In this document: piece by piece, positions 27,249 to 35,787 of the stretch
How the letters are laid out: the number at the start of each line of letters is the position of its first letter
How positions within the stretch are numbered: the stretch's first letter is position 1
Assembly: GCF_004366595.1 (NCBI RefSeq)
Contig: NZ_SORE01000001.1
Location: forward strand, 186,001 to 250,000
Direction of reading: 5' to 3'
Origin: Paraburkholderia rhizosphaerae
GTDB lineage: Bacteria > Pseudomonadota > Gammaproteobacteria > Burkholderiales > Burkholderiaceae
DNA length: 64,000 nucleotides
The notes under the pieces: generated by a model
The model's input: the letters and a program-made list of their open reading frames with translations, nothing else
Databases searched by the model: none
Told to the model about the DNA's origin: nothing
Made by a program: the position numbers and the translations under genes

Positions 27249-28358
27249 TCAGCGCTTGAGCCACGCGCGAAGTTTGTCGCGCAAGCTCGCATGCTGACGC
27301 CAGCGTGCGGTCCAGTTGTAGTCGGGGCAAGCGACAGCAAGCCACTTTTGCGCATCGCCGGTGAAGCGCGGCACGCCGAACCGTTCGGGTGCTTCGAACA
27401 GATCGAGATACGCACGCCGGTAGTGCTCGATCATCATGGGCTCCGCGTAGTGCGCCTCCATCCAGCGCCGCGACGCCCCGCCGATTTCCGCGCGCAACGA
27501 ACGATCTTCGAGCAGCGCACGCAACGGCGCTTGCGCCTCTTCGAGACGCACGTCGACCCACGGCAGATCGACCGCGCCGGTCAGCTTGCGCAATTGCGAC
27601 TGCACGCGCGCGTCGAGAAAACCCAGCGTCGGCTTGCCTTGCGACAGCGCTTCGAGTCCGCTCAAGTGGTAGTTGCCGGTCACGCATTCGTCGATTGCGA
27701 CTGCGGCCTGTTGTTTCGCGCGTAAGCATTCGTCGTGAGGCGTATCGACGATCAGCTGCAAGCGGCACAGTCCGTCGCGTTCGAGTCTGCGCAGCAGCGC
27801 GAGCGTCTGCGGTACGCCTTTCGTCTCCCAGCGCTTTTTCCATGCCGACGCGCGCCCGCTCGGCGAGAACGTGACGATCGGTACGCCGTCCGCTTCGGGA
27901 TGCGGCCGGTAGCGCGGATCGTCGATCGGCACGACATTCGGCACCACGCGCGCCAAAGGATAGAAACGTTCGGGACCTTGCGCGATCACGAGCTGCGGCG
28001 CGCCGTCGCGCACGATCCGCTCGATCAGGCTCGGATCGCCGTTCGCCCACAAGTCGGGGGCCGAATGGTACTGACGGATCAGCTTTTTATCGCCGAAGCG
28101 CTTCTGAAACCCGGCACCGAAGGTTTCGTCGAGCGAGAAGTATTGGTGAATGTGCATCACATCCGCCTCGGCGATCGCATCGAGCGCCTGCTGCTGTTGC
28201 GTCTGCCAGTCGATGTCGATCGCGAACGTGCGCGTGCGATACGCGGCTGCATTGAACACAACGTGGCGGGCTTGAATGTCGGTCAGCCGATTTAGCGCCG
28301 ACACGATATTGCCGGGGCTGCCCGCGACCGGCGTGTTGGAAAGATGGACGACTTTCAT
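27249..28358 (-). CDS. Glycosyltransferase, GT4-like
   Basis: A 369-residue protein with the two-lobed layout of GT-B glycosyltransferases. The N-terminal lobe starts MKVVHLSNTPVAGSPGNI, with HIHQYFSLDETFG and a middle stretch VVPNVVP. The C-terminal lobe carries the sugar-nucleotide region with the acidic pair in NYHLSGLEALSQGKPTLGF, which corresponds to the EX7E area. It is cytosolic and probably adds sugars to a lipopolysaccharide or exopolysaccharide precursor. It lies 81 bp after the MptE-like gene on the same strand, so the two may form a surface-glycan unit. ATG 28358 lacks a clear ribosome site. Confidence 0.75.
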   Translation of the reverse strand: MKVVHLSNTPVAGSPGNIVSALNRLTDIQARHVVFNAAAYRTRTFAIDIDWQTQQQQALDAIAEADVMHIHQYFSLDETFGAGFQKRFGDKKLIRQYHSAPDLWANGDPSLIERIVRDGAPQLVIAQGPERFYPLARVVPNVVPIDDPRYRPHPEADGVPIVTFSPSGRASAWKKRWETKGVPQTLALLRRLERDGLCRLQLIVDTPHDECLRAKQQAAVAIDECVTGNYHLSGLEALSQGKPTLGFLDARVQSQLRKLTGAVDLPWVDVRLEEAQAPLRALLEDRSLRAEIGGASRRWMEAHYAEPMMIEHYRRAYLDLFEAPERFGVPRFTGDAQKWLAVACPDYNWTARWRQHASLRDKLRAWLKR

Positions 28359-28439
28359 CGGGTACGACTGTGGTGTCCGCGATCGTGACGCTCGCGGGAA
28401 CGAATTTTTGCTGTTATCGGGCAGCCCCGTTTCCCGCGG

Positions 28440-29486
28440 TTATGCAGCGCTATGGCGCATCGGGTGCGCGATATCCGCGCGCACGCCGGTTAGCGAGCGC
28501 CAGCTTCGCTTCTCGAAGATATCGACATCGAGCGCGCTGTTCACCGACAGGTTGACCACGCGCACGCCGCGCCGCCTCAGCAGTGCAGCCGCCTGCCTGA
28601 ATGATGGCTCGATAAACGCGTCAAAATGCCGGTCAAGCGTACTCGGCTGCCTATCCGTGCTGGTTTCGTAGAAGCGCGGCGTACGTGATGCGTCGCGCAG
28701 ATCGACGCCATGCAAGAACACCGTGTCGAAGCCAAGCGAATTCAGCACCTGCAACCCGACATACGCAACCGTGCGACCATCGAACACGCCTTGCCGCATA
28801 TCGAGGCTAAAGCCGAGCACACGCTCTTCATCGAATAGCACGAGGTCGTCGGCACACGTATGAGCCGTGTGCAGATCGCGGCCGCTTAGCGCGCGTTGGC
28901 CCGCCGGGTATTGCACGTCTTCGATCACGAAGATGCGGCAACGCATCTGGTCGAGCGGAAAATATTGAGCGATGTACCACATCACGAGCGGCGTCGCGAA
29001 CAGAATGAGCGACTGCTGCACGATACGCGCGACCAGATCCGGCCGGTTGCGCGCAAAACCCGCGTCGACGATGCAGTAATAGTCGAATCGAACGTCGTAC
29101 CTGTCCTGCAGCGCGACGGCGCCATTCACGCCCATCACATGCTCGAGATCGAGCGCACTGTAGTTGATATCGTTGATCGACGGGCCCGCTGCAATCAGGT
29201 GGCAAGCACCGGTGCGCGATGCCGGCAGCACGGACGCATTCTCGATGGTTAGCCGGTAACGGCCTATGCGCATATCGGTGATGCATCCGTCAAAGTCGCG
29301 CTTGATCGAAACCGCGCGCCATAGACGTTCGTTGTGCCGATACGCACGCGAGTGCGTCCAGCGGTAGAGGAGCTTGAAGAGTGTGGCGGAGAACCGCCGT
29401 GTTCGCCGCGGCCACGCATAGGCGCATGCCTCGGGCACTCCGGCAGCGACATCGTGCAATGATGCCGCCCGGTCGACTACAAGCAT
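28440..29486 (-). CDS. MptE/DUF115-like protein, possible glycan gene
   Basis: A 348-residue protein. The core has HLIAAGPSINDINYSALD followed by MGVNGAVALQDRYDVRFDYYCIVD and later TVAYVGLQVLNSLGFDTVFLHGVDL. This pattern, GPS near the start, N-G for the nucleotide, D for the metal and a late GxD, resembles the DUF115/MptE Rossmann-like proteins seen in motility accessory factors and in polysaccharide loci. Assignment rests on motif memory only. ATG 29486 has GGGAG seven bases upstream. It precedes a glycosyltransferase gene, which supports a surface-glycan role. The last 20 residues are basic. Confidence 0.5.
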   Translation of the reverse strand: MLVVDRAASLHDVAAGVPEACAYAWPRRTRRFSATLFKLLYRWTHSRAYRHNERLWRAVSIKRDFDGCITDMRIGRYRLTIENASVLPASRTGACHLIAAGPSINDINYSALDLEHVMGVNGAVALQDRYDVRFDYYCIVDAGFARNRPDLVARIVQQSLILFATPLVMWYIAQYFPLDQMRCRIFVIEDVQYPAGQRALSGRDLHTAHTCADDLVLFDEERVLGFSLDMRQGVFDGRTVAYVGLQVLNSLGFDTVFLHGVDLRDASRTPRFYETSTDRQPSTLDRHFDAFIEPSFRQAAALLRRRGVRVVNLSVNSALDVDIFEKRSWRSLTGVRADIAHPMRHSAA

Positions 29487-29691
29487 AGTGGGACTCCCAG
29501 CAGCGCGCTGGGACTGGCGCACCGAGTGGACGACAGTCTAGTGCGACGAAGTGTTACAAGCATTACACGCGAAACGGCAAACGATTACGTCGTGTTACGT
29601 TCGGCTTTCCCTAAATGTCATCGCTCAATGCAAACGACATATTTCGGTTCGGACATGACGTCGACATAGCCGTAAAATCGGCCGCCGCATA

Positions 29692-29725
29692 AACCGTATA
29701 TACTATTTATATCGTTTATACGGTT
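29692..29725. promoter_or_regulatory. Inverted repeat operator candidate upstream of the histone-like gene
   Basis: A perfect nine-base inverted repeat, AACCGTATA (29692-29700) and TATACGGTT (29717-29725), flanks a 16-bp AT-rich spacer in an otherwise GC-rich region. It ends 16 bp before the start codon, so it must overlap the promoter or leader. The downstream protein has a ribbon-helix-helix-like tail, so autoregulation is a reasonable inference. Confidence 0.5.
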
Positions 29726-29741
29726 CACCAGGAGATCGGAT

Positions 29742-30197
29742 ATGAAGGCAGCAACGGAAAAAGCGGCGCCCGCTAAGGGCAATTCCAGCGCCGGCAAGAC
29801 GGCGAAGACGGCGAGCACATCGGCCAAAACGAAACAACCGGCCGCGAAGACGCCGAAAGCGGCGCAGGTACAGCCGGCCGAAAAGGTCGCCAACGCAGCG
29901 AACGTCGCCAAAGACGTCAAGAATGTCAAGGAAGCAGGCGCCAAGACGACGAAGGACGAAAAGGCTCGCCGTGTGAAGAAGGACAAGGTCGTGCGCGACA
30001 GCTTCACGATGCCGAAGTCCGACTATGCGAAGTTGGCGGAACTGAAGCAGCGCTGCCTCGATGGCGGCGTGTCGGTGAAGAAGAGCGAACTGTTGCGCGC
30101 GGGGCTTACCCTGCTGGCCGCCGTGCCGCCGAAGCGGCTTATTGCAGCCGTTTCCGCGTTGGATACGGTAAAGACGGGCCGCCCCGCGAAGTCGTAA
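29742..30197 (+). CDS. Lys/Ala-rich histone-like protein with RHH-like C-terminal domain
   Basis: A 151-residue protein. Residues 1-80 are almost entirely Lys, Ala, Thr and Val, like histone H1 or AlgP tails, and should bind DNA non-specifically. Residues 84-150 are ordered: VVRDSFTMPKSDYAKLAELKQRC begins like a ribbon-helix-helix strand and helix, and KKSELLRAGLTLLAAVP fits the second helix. Such proteins are common in Burkholderiaceae and are thought to be nucleoid-associated. AGGAG precedes the ATG by 8-9 bases. An AT-rich inverted repeat directly upstream may be its own target. It converges on the cheY gene. Confidence 0.75.
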   Translation: MKAATEKAAPAKGNSSAGKTAKTASTSAKTKQPAAKTPKAAQVQPAEKVANAANVAKDVKNVKEAGAKTTKDEKARRVKKDKVVRDSFTMPKSDYAKLAELKQRCLDGGVSVKKSELLRAGLTLLAAVPPKRLIAAVSALDTVKTGRPAKS

Positions 30198-30212
30198 GCA
30201 ACAATCCGAAAC

Positions 30213-30240
30213 ACGCGCGGCGGCAATCGTGCACGCGCGT
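30213..30240. terminator. Hairpin between convergent genes
   Basis: A seven-base stem ACGCGCG/CGCGCGT with a 14-base loop lies between the stops of the histone-like gene and the cheY gene. It has no U-tract, so function as a terminator is uncertain. Confidence 0.3.
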
Positions 30241-30282
30241 TGTCACCTGCCGGTTTTCAATCGTTCCCGCTTGAATGCCGCA

Positions 30283-30648
30283 TCAGCCGGCCAGCTTGCG
30301 GAACGTCTCAAGCACCGCTTCGCCCTTGAACGGCTTGACGATCCAGCCCTTCACGCCGGCCGCCTTGCCACGCTCCTTCATGGCCGGGCTGCTCTCGGTG
30401 GTCAGCATGATCACGTTGACCGTCGCGTTGCCCAGTTCGCCGCGAATCTTTTCGACCATTGTCAGGCCGTCCATATTCGGCATGTTCACGTCGCTGATCA
30501 CCAGCTTCGTGCCGGGGCTCGCCTTCAGTTTCGCGAGCCCATCCTTGCCGTCCACCGCGGTATCGACGTCGAGCCCGTTCTTTTTCAGAAAGCCGGCCAC
30601 TTCGTCACGCACCGTGCTCGAGTCGTCCACTACCAGAATTTTTGCCAT
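30283..30648 (-). CDS. cheY: CheY-like single-domain response regulator
   Basis: A 121-residue receiver with all key residues: the acidic pair in VVDDSS, acceptor Asp53 in LVISDVNMPNMDG, Thr83/84 in MLTTES and Lys105 in IVKPFK. It has no output domain, so it should diffuse and bind a partner as CheY does. It is the last gene of a five-gene unit on the minus strand, after two CheX-like proteins, a short MCP and a membrane CheA-like kinase, and is the obvious phosphate acceptor of that kinase. The gap to the upstream gene is 22 bp. Confidence 0.92.
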   Translation of the reverse strand: MAKILVVDDSSTVRDEVAGFLKKNGLDVDTAVDGKDGLAKLKASPGTKLVISDVNMPNMDGLTMVEKIRGELGNATVNVIMLTTESSPAMKERGKAAGVKGWIVKPFKGEAVLETFRKLAG

Positions 30649-30670
30649 GTTGGTTACTCCGTAACGCCTA

Positions 30671-31630
30671 TCAGAAGAGATCGAGTTCGCCCGCTTCGAC
30701 TGTCGCGCCCAGCGGTTCGCTGACTTCCTTGAAATCCTCCGGCGACCAGCTCAGGCTGAACACGAAACGTTGATGCAACTTCACCGAACGGCCCGATACG
30801 TCATCCGTGATCGTGTACACGAAGCACAGTTGCGGGTTTTCGGAGCCGAACGAAATGTATTTCTGCCGGTGGTTGACGAGTAGCGGCACTTGCACCTGCG
30901 CACGCGCGAGCGTGTCCGCATCACCCAGATAGCGGTTCTTGAACGCGCCCCAGACCATATTGGTCAACTCGCCGAGCAGATCGTTGAGATCGCGGAAGTC
31001 GGCTGTGTGGTCACCGGTGCCGCGCTGATCGAGCAGCGCGAGCAGCGGCTCCTCTTCAGCCTGAATCATCATGTAGCCGCGGCACCACGCGCTTTCGAGC
31101 GCGATCAGGCTGAACACCTCGCCGAAGATGATGCGGTCGCGCACGATGCTCGGCGTTTCACAGGTGATCGTGAAGTCCTTGAACAGCGTGGCAAGCATCG
31201 TTTCGCTGATGTCGGAGATGCCGCGCACCAATGCGTTCGGGTAATCGAGGCTGAAAATATAGCGGTCGATCACCTCGCGCAGCGGCGCCATATCCGACGC
31301 GACATAGGCCGCGCAGAGAATCTGCCGCAGGCTTTCGGGCAAATCGTCAAGCGTGGCGCGCGATTCGCGCCGCATGATGATCGGCAACTCAGGTCGCACC
31401 GCGTACACGCGGTTCGCAATCGCCGCACTCTCGTCGAGCGAGCCGCCGTAGTGCTCGTCGATCAGGATCGCGCCCAGATCGATATTCGCCCGCAGCACCG
31501 ATAGCAGACGGCTCTTGCGCACCTTCACGCCGACGAGATTGTTTTCATCGCAAAAGCGCTTGATCGTGTCCATGTGCAGCGGGCTCTCGTCGAGCACCAG
31601 CACCTTGCTGACCGGTTTGTTGAAGTTCAT
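30671..31630 (-). CDS. Degenerate receiver-CheX fusion, putative CheY-P phosphatase
   Basis: A 319-residue two-domain protein. Residues 8-125 resemble a receiver: VLVLDESPLHMD at the start and a possible acceptor Asp58 in AILIDEHYGG, but no recognisable Lys-Pro near the end. Residues 135-310 resemble CheX/CheC phosphatases, with the signature D-x3-E-x2-N in DLLGELTNMVWG and a Pro about 25 residues on. The C-terminus is GELDLF, nearly the same as in the next CheX-like protein. It probably dephosphorylates the neighbouring CheY, with the receiver as a control domain; this is inference from motif and operon. Confidence 0.75.
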   Translation of the reverse strand: MNFNKPVSKVLVLDESPLHMDTIKRFCDENNLVGVKVRKSRLLSVLRANIDLGAILIDEHYGGSLDESAAIANRVYAVRPELPIIMRRESRATLDDLPESLRQILCAAYVASDMAPLREVIDRYIFSLDYPNALVRGISDISETMLATLFKDFTITCETPSIVRDRIIFGEVFSLIALESAWCRGYMMIQAEEEPLLALLDQRGTGDHTADFRDLNDLLGELTNMVWGAFKNRYLGDADTLARAQVQVPLLVNHRQKYISFGSENPQLCFVYTITDDVSGRSVKLHQRFVFSLSWSPEDFKEVSEPLGATVEAGELDLF

Positions 31631-31747
31631 CGTCTTTTCCTGCGGGCGTGGCTACCGCGTGGTTTGCGAATGGTCTGCGACTGCGCCGCGGCTGTCGCCG
31701 GGTCGGCGCCTGAGATCGCGTCTCAGCAAGAACCCAAGTCATGCCGT

Positions 31748-32293
31748 TCAGAACAGCTCGAGTTCGCCGCTCGTGTCTTCGGCCACGCTGACCTCCGCCG
31801 CGAAATCGATCGGCGCATGCGCGCATACGCATAGCGTCGCGGCGAGTTCGACCGACCCGTTGATTGTCACCGCCCAGGTCTCCAGAAGTTCAGGCTTCAG
31901 CCCTTCCAGATACGGCAGACAACGCGCACTCAACATATACGGCGTGGACATGCCGAGATCCGGAAAATAGCGCAGCAATTCCTGATTGATCGCGCCGCAA
32001 CACAGATTGCATATTTCCTGGAACACCTCGCGAAACGGCCGCTCGGCGCTGTCCTTCGTGAAGTACTCGACCGTCGCGGTATCTTCGTTCACGTGCAGGA
32101 TCAGCAGCAACCGGAACGAGATTCCTGAAATCGTCAGCACCACGACGTTCGATCGATCGCCCACAAGCGGCTCCGCCGCGTGCCGCGCCTGCGGCGCGAT
32201 GCTGCATGTGTCGCCTGGGTCCACCGTTAGCCTCGTCTGCGCAGCCTTTTCAAGGATGCGCTCGAAGCTCTGCTTCGCTTGTGCGCTAATCAC
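31748..32293 (-). CDS. CheX-like protein
   Basis: A 181-residue single-domain protein related to CheX/CheC. The catalytic-type motif is EICNLCCG (E-x2-N), with a Pro 22 residues on in GMSTPY. The residue four before the Glu is another Glu instead of Asp or Ser, so activity is less sure than in the fusion protein. It ends in GELELF, matching the tail of that neighbour. It is separated from the short MCP gene by 9 bp and from the fusion gene by 117 bp. The likely role is CheY-P phosphatase or an adaptor in the same chemosensory unit. Confidence 0.68.
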   Translation of the reverse strand: MISAQAKQSFERILEKAAQTRLTVDPGDTCSIAPQARHAAEPLVGDRSNVVVLTISGISFRLLLILHVNEDTATVEYFTKDSAERPFREVFQEICNLCCGAINQELLRYFPDLGMSTPYMLSARCLPYLEGLKPELLETWAVTINGSVELAATLCVCAHAPIDFAAEVSVAEDTSGELELF

Positions 32294-32302
32294 GTCCGAC
32301 GC

Positions 32303-33031
32303 CTACTGAAGCTTTGTCTGAAACTGGTTCGCGAGCGATTCGACACTCGCGAGCGATGCGGCAATCATCTTGCCGCCGGCCTGGATGTCCTGAAACGTCG
32401 CGGCCGTCGTCAGATCGTTGCGATGCAGGCTGTCGCGATAGCTCTTCGACAGGTCCTCCGAACGCGCGGCAAGCGCGCGCACTTCGCTTGCGACCACCGC
32501 GAAGCCTCGCCCCGCCTGTCCCGCGCGCGCGGCCTCGATCGACGCATTCAGCGACACGATCACCACATGCCGCACAATCGACGACAGCTCCTGGTTCTTC
32601 GTGTGCATATCCTGATTCTGCGTCATCAGCGAGATCATCTGTTCATGCCAGCGTTCGAAGGTCCCGGCGAGCCCCTTTAAACGCGACGCTTCATGCGCGA
32701 TCTTCTGCGCGTCGCGCACCCATCGATCGCGGCTTTCGGTGGCCTCGCGCAGCGCAACGCGAGTCTCGTCGACGAGCACGGTCTGCTGCGCGAGCGCGTC
32801 GCGCAACTGCGCGAGCGACGCCTCCAGTTCGCGCTTGTCGTCTTCGGCTTGCGCAAGCAGCGCCGTATGACGGTCGTCATCGCATGTCAGCGCGTCGATG
32901 CGCGCGTCGGCTTGCGCACGCAAACGCCTGATTACCTTTGCGCTGTGCAGCCGGTGCGCGACGAACGCGCACACGGCGGTGATCAAAGCCGCCGCAACCG
33001 CTGCTACTCCATACTGTTGAATCACATCCAT
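32303..33031 (-). CDS. Short membrane-anchored MCP-like signalling protein
   Basis: A 242-residue protein. One N-terminal membrane helix (about 7-25) is followed by a long coiled coil (30-125) and a segment with the MCP hairpin tip: VSLNASIEAARAGQAGRGFAVVASEVRALA, the region that normally binds CheA and CheW. There is no periplasmic sensor domain, no HAMP and no room for full methylation helices. It lies 13 bp after the CheA-like gene. It probably forms the signalling scaffold for that kinase, or passes on an internal signal. Confidence 0.8.
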   Translation of the reverse strand: MDVIQQYGVAAVAAALITAVCAFVAHRLHSAKVIRRLRAQADARIDALTCDDDRHTALLAQAEDDKRELEASLAQLRDALAQQTVLVDETRVALREATESRDRWVRDAQKIAHEASRLKGLAGTFERWHEQMISLMTQNQDMHTKNQELSSIVRHVVIVSLNASIEAARAGQAGRGFAVVASEVRALAARSEDLSKSYRDSLHRNDLTTAATFQDIQAGGKMIAASLASVESLANQFQTKLQ

Positions 33032-33044
33032 CCTTCAAGCATTC

Positions 33045-35483
33045 CTATGACACAGCGCGAGCCTCTGAAGAGGCTCGGATGTCGCCGCCGCCCTGGCTGG
33101 CCATATGACCGAGCGGTGGCACCGGTGCGTTGTCGTCTTCTACGCGCGCGTCAGCGCCCAGGCTATCCACCGCGAAGCTGTCCGGCAGGCAGACGATGGT
33201 CTGGAACTGGCGGAAAGCGGCACCCTTGTGATCGTCGGTAAAGCGCAACTCGATGCTGCCGTTCTCGCGCGCGAGGAAATCGCGCACCGCATCCATACCG
33301 ACGCCGCGCCCCGACACCTCGGTGATCTGCTCAGCCGTGGAGAAGCCCGGCCGGAAGATAAATTCGGCAATCTCTTCGTCGCTCACCTTGGTCGCGGTGT
33401 CGATCCAGCCGCGCTCAATAGCGATCGAACGAATCTTGCTCAACGCGAGTCCTCGGCCATCGTCGCTCAGCGTGAGTTGCAGCACGTCGTGATCGACACC
33501 GACTTCAATGTCGATCGCACCCGCCGCCGGCTTGCCTTGCGCGGTTCGTGCGGCGGCGGGCTCGATACCGTGGTCCATCGAGTTGCGCAGCAGATGCATG
33601 AACACATTCTTCAGCGTGGTGCTGGCGTGGTTGCGCACCCGGTAGCCGTTGTCGTCGATACGCACGACCGGCGCGTCCTTGCCGAGTTCAGCGGCAAGCG
33701 ACGGCAGCGAGTCGAGCACGCCCGACAGTGTTTCCGCGACGCTTTCGGTACCGATCACACGCAGCGTCCGATGCAACGCATCGCGCATCGTGACGAGCGC
33801 ATCGACGTCGCCCGTATTGGCCGTTTCGAGCAGACGCAGGCTGTGCGCGATATGTTCCTTGGCGACCATCAGATAGCCGTCGGCACCGCCGCGGCGCGCG
33901 AGGCGTTTGCGGCCGAGGTTCACTTCGTTGATCTTCGCGTAGCTGTCGATCGCTTCACGCACGCGGGCCAGTTCGGTCATCAACTGTTCCTGGTCCCACT
34001 CGCGCTCGGCGTCGGCGCGGCGCAGTTCCTCATAGCGCTGCTCGGTTTCATGCACGACGTTCGTCAGATGCTGCAGGTTGTACGTGCGCGCATTGCCCTT
34101 GATCGTATGCATATTGCGGAACAACTCGGCAATCGCGGGGCCATCTGCCTGATCGTGTTTGCGAATGATCCGTTCGTTCTCGCTGACAAAGCCGCTTGCC
34201 GAATCGATGAAGTGATGGAACTTCTCTTCGTTGACGGCGAGAATTTCGCCGATCATCTCGAGACGGCGCTTCTGTTCGCCCGCTTCGGCCGCCAGCTTGC
34301 GCAGTTCGGTCACGTCGCGCACGCACAGCATCAGGCGCACGATCACGTCGTTTTCGTCGGTGATCGCGGACCAGCTGAGGTCGAGCGTTTTCACGCGGCC
34401 ATCGGGCATGCGCTTCGCAATCTCGCCGACCAGCAGATGCTGGTTGAATTCGAAGTTGATCGCATCTTCGCCGAGGCACGCATGCGTCGCCGCGTCGATT
34501 TGCGAAATATCGTCGGCGCCGAGGTCAGTATCGGCGAACACGAGATCCATCAGCGAACGGCCGGCAATGTCGTTCGTTTCGAAAATGGCTTCGAGATAAG
34601 CCGAGTACTCGGCGTGGATCACCGCGCCGTCGACCACCGTCAGAATGCCTTGCTGCATGTTTTGCAGCATCGCCTGGATGTCCGCGGTCTTCTGCTTGAG
34701 CAGCGCCGAGTTCTCCTGGATCTTTTCGATCATCCCGTTGAACGCGACGATCGAGCGGCCGATTTCGTCGAGGCGTCCGACCGGCACGCGACGCGTGAAG
34801 TCCTGGCTCGCGGCGATCTCGCTCATCATCGCCTGCATGCGGGACAGCGGCCGCGTGATCTGGCGGTAGAGAAGCGCGCCGATCACCGTCAGCAGCAGCA
34901 CCGCAATGCCGGTTACGCCGGCAATCGCGGTGGTTGTGGTCGCAAGCTTGTTGTTCAGCGCGGCGATCGCTTCGTCTTTCTGGCGGTTCTTCTCGATGCG
35001 CAGCGTGTTGACGATGCCTTCGAGCTCGTCGCGATACTCGGCGACGTTCGCGAACAGATAGGCCTGCGCCATCTCGTTCTTGCCGGCGAGTTTCATCTTC
35101 GCCGTGTCGTCGATCGCGGAGAAATAGTTTGCGAGGCTATCTTGCGCCTGCACGACGAGGCCCTTTTGCGCCTGGCTCGCCGCGTCTTTCGCCTGCAAGG
35201 CAAGGGCTTGCTTGAGGGTTTCGCGCTTTTTCTTCAGCACGTCCTCCGCCTGCGAAACCATATTCGCATCGGGCGAATAAACGAGCGTCATCGTCGCAAT
35301 CTGCACGTCCTTCACTTGCGACACCAGATCGGCGGACGCGAGCGCGCTCGGCACGACCCCTTCCGTCACCTTCCTGACTTCGCTTGCGCTCCCTCTGGTC
35401 TGGTACACGGCGTAACCGCCGATGGCCGACAGAGCGACGAACATCAAGATCACTAAAAGCGTAATGCGATGACGGATAGTCAT
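33045..35483 (-). CDS. Membrane-bound CheA-like histidine kinase (sensor-HAMP-PAS-Hpt-HATPase)
   Basis: An 812-residue kinase with an unusual layout. A membrane helix (9-29), a four-helix-bundle-like periplasmic sensor (30-184), a second helix (185-207), HAMP (208-260) and a PAS-like domain (270-400) form an MCP-like front. The back half is CheA-like: an Hpt domain with His459 in MHTIKGNARTYN, and a HATPase with VFMHLLRNSMDHGIEP, LSDDGRGL and VSGRGVGMDAVRD. No CheW-like domain follows; the tail is a short disordered stretch. It thus joins receptor and kinase in one chain. It leads a five-gene unit ending in cheY. Confidence 0.88.
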   Translation of the reverse strand: MTIRHRITLLVILMFVALSAIGGYAVYQTRGSASEVRKVTEGVVPSALASADLVSQVKDVQIATMTLVYSPDANMVSQAEDVLKKKRETLKQALALQAKDAASQAQKGLVVQAQDSLANYFSAIDDTAKMKLAGKNEMAQAYLFANVAEYRDELEGIVNTLRIEKNRQKDEAIAALNNKLATTTTAIAGVTGIAVLLLTVIGALLYRQITRPLSRMQAMMSEIAASQDFTRRVPVGRLDEIGRSIVAFNGMIEKIQENSALLKQKTADIQAMLQNMQQGILTVVDGAVIHAEYSAYLEAIFETNDIAGRSLMDLVFADTDLGADDISQIDAATHACLGEDAINFEFNQHLLVGEIAKRMPDGRVKTLDLSWSAITDENDVIVRLMLCVRDVTELRKLAAEAGEQKRRLEMIGEILAVNEEKFHHFIDSASGFVSENERIIRKHDQADGPAIAELFRNMHTIKGNARTYNLQHLTNVVHETEQRYEELRRADAEREWDQEQLMTELARVREAIDSYAKINEVNLGRKRLARRGGADGYLMVAKEHIAHSLRLLETANTGDVDALVTMRDALHRTLRVIGTESVAETLSGVLDSLPSLAAELGKDAPVVRIDDNGYRVRNHASTTLKNVFMHLLRNSMDHGIEPAAARTAQGKPAAGAIDIEVGVDHDVLQLTLSDDGRGLALSKIRSIAIERGWIDTATKVSDEEIAEFIFRPGFSTAEQITEVSGRGVGMDAVRDFLARENGSIELRFTDDHKGAAFRQFQTIVCLPDSFAVDSLGADARVEDDNAPVPPLGHMASQGGGDIRASSEARAVS

Positions 35484-35787
35484 GTTGCGATTCCCCGAGG
35501 TCTGGCCGGCGTATCTTTCCCGCGATCGTGGTAGCGGGCTGCTCGCCTTATATCGATGGCCCGATTGTCGGGCGGCGTCGATTGTTGGGGATGAATGTGA
35601 CTGAACGATGAATCACCCCAACATCGGATACGGCGGCACGCCGCACCGGGCCTTAAAATGCCGTATATATGCCGACCGTGCACAGACGATGAAACGGATG
35701 TGTCAAAATATCCGGCGTAACCGAACACGGTTCTCCGAATTTGATTCCGTTCCCGCTCGGTCCGTCAGTTTTCTATTTCCACTCTCT
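35484..35787. other. Divergent intergenic region (304 bp)
   Basis: It holds the promoters of the CheA-like operon (minus) and the ZntB/CorA-like gene (plus). A short AT-rich patch with CCGTATATATG at about 35659-35669 could be a promoter element. No palindrome or ORF with coding character was found. Confidence 0.4.

Noticed and set aside
33105..35456. A 783-codon open frame on the plus strand opposite the CheA-like kinase gene
   Set aside because: It is the mirror of a GC3-biased gene; composition is rich in Arg, His and Asp with no domain, and the minus-strand protein has clear HAMP, Hpt and HATPase motifs.
35655..35675. CCGTATATATG near the ZntB gene as a second copy of the histone-like protein's operator
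   Set aside because: Only the CCGTATATA half is similar; there is no matching inverted arm.
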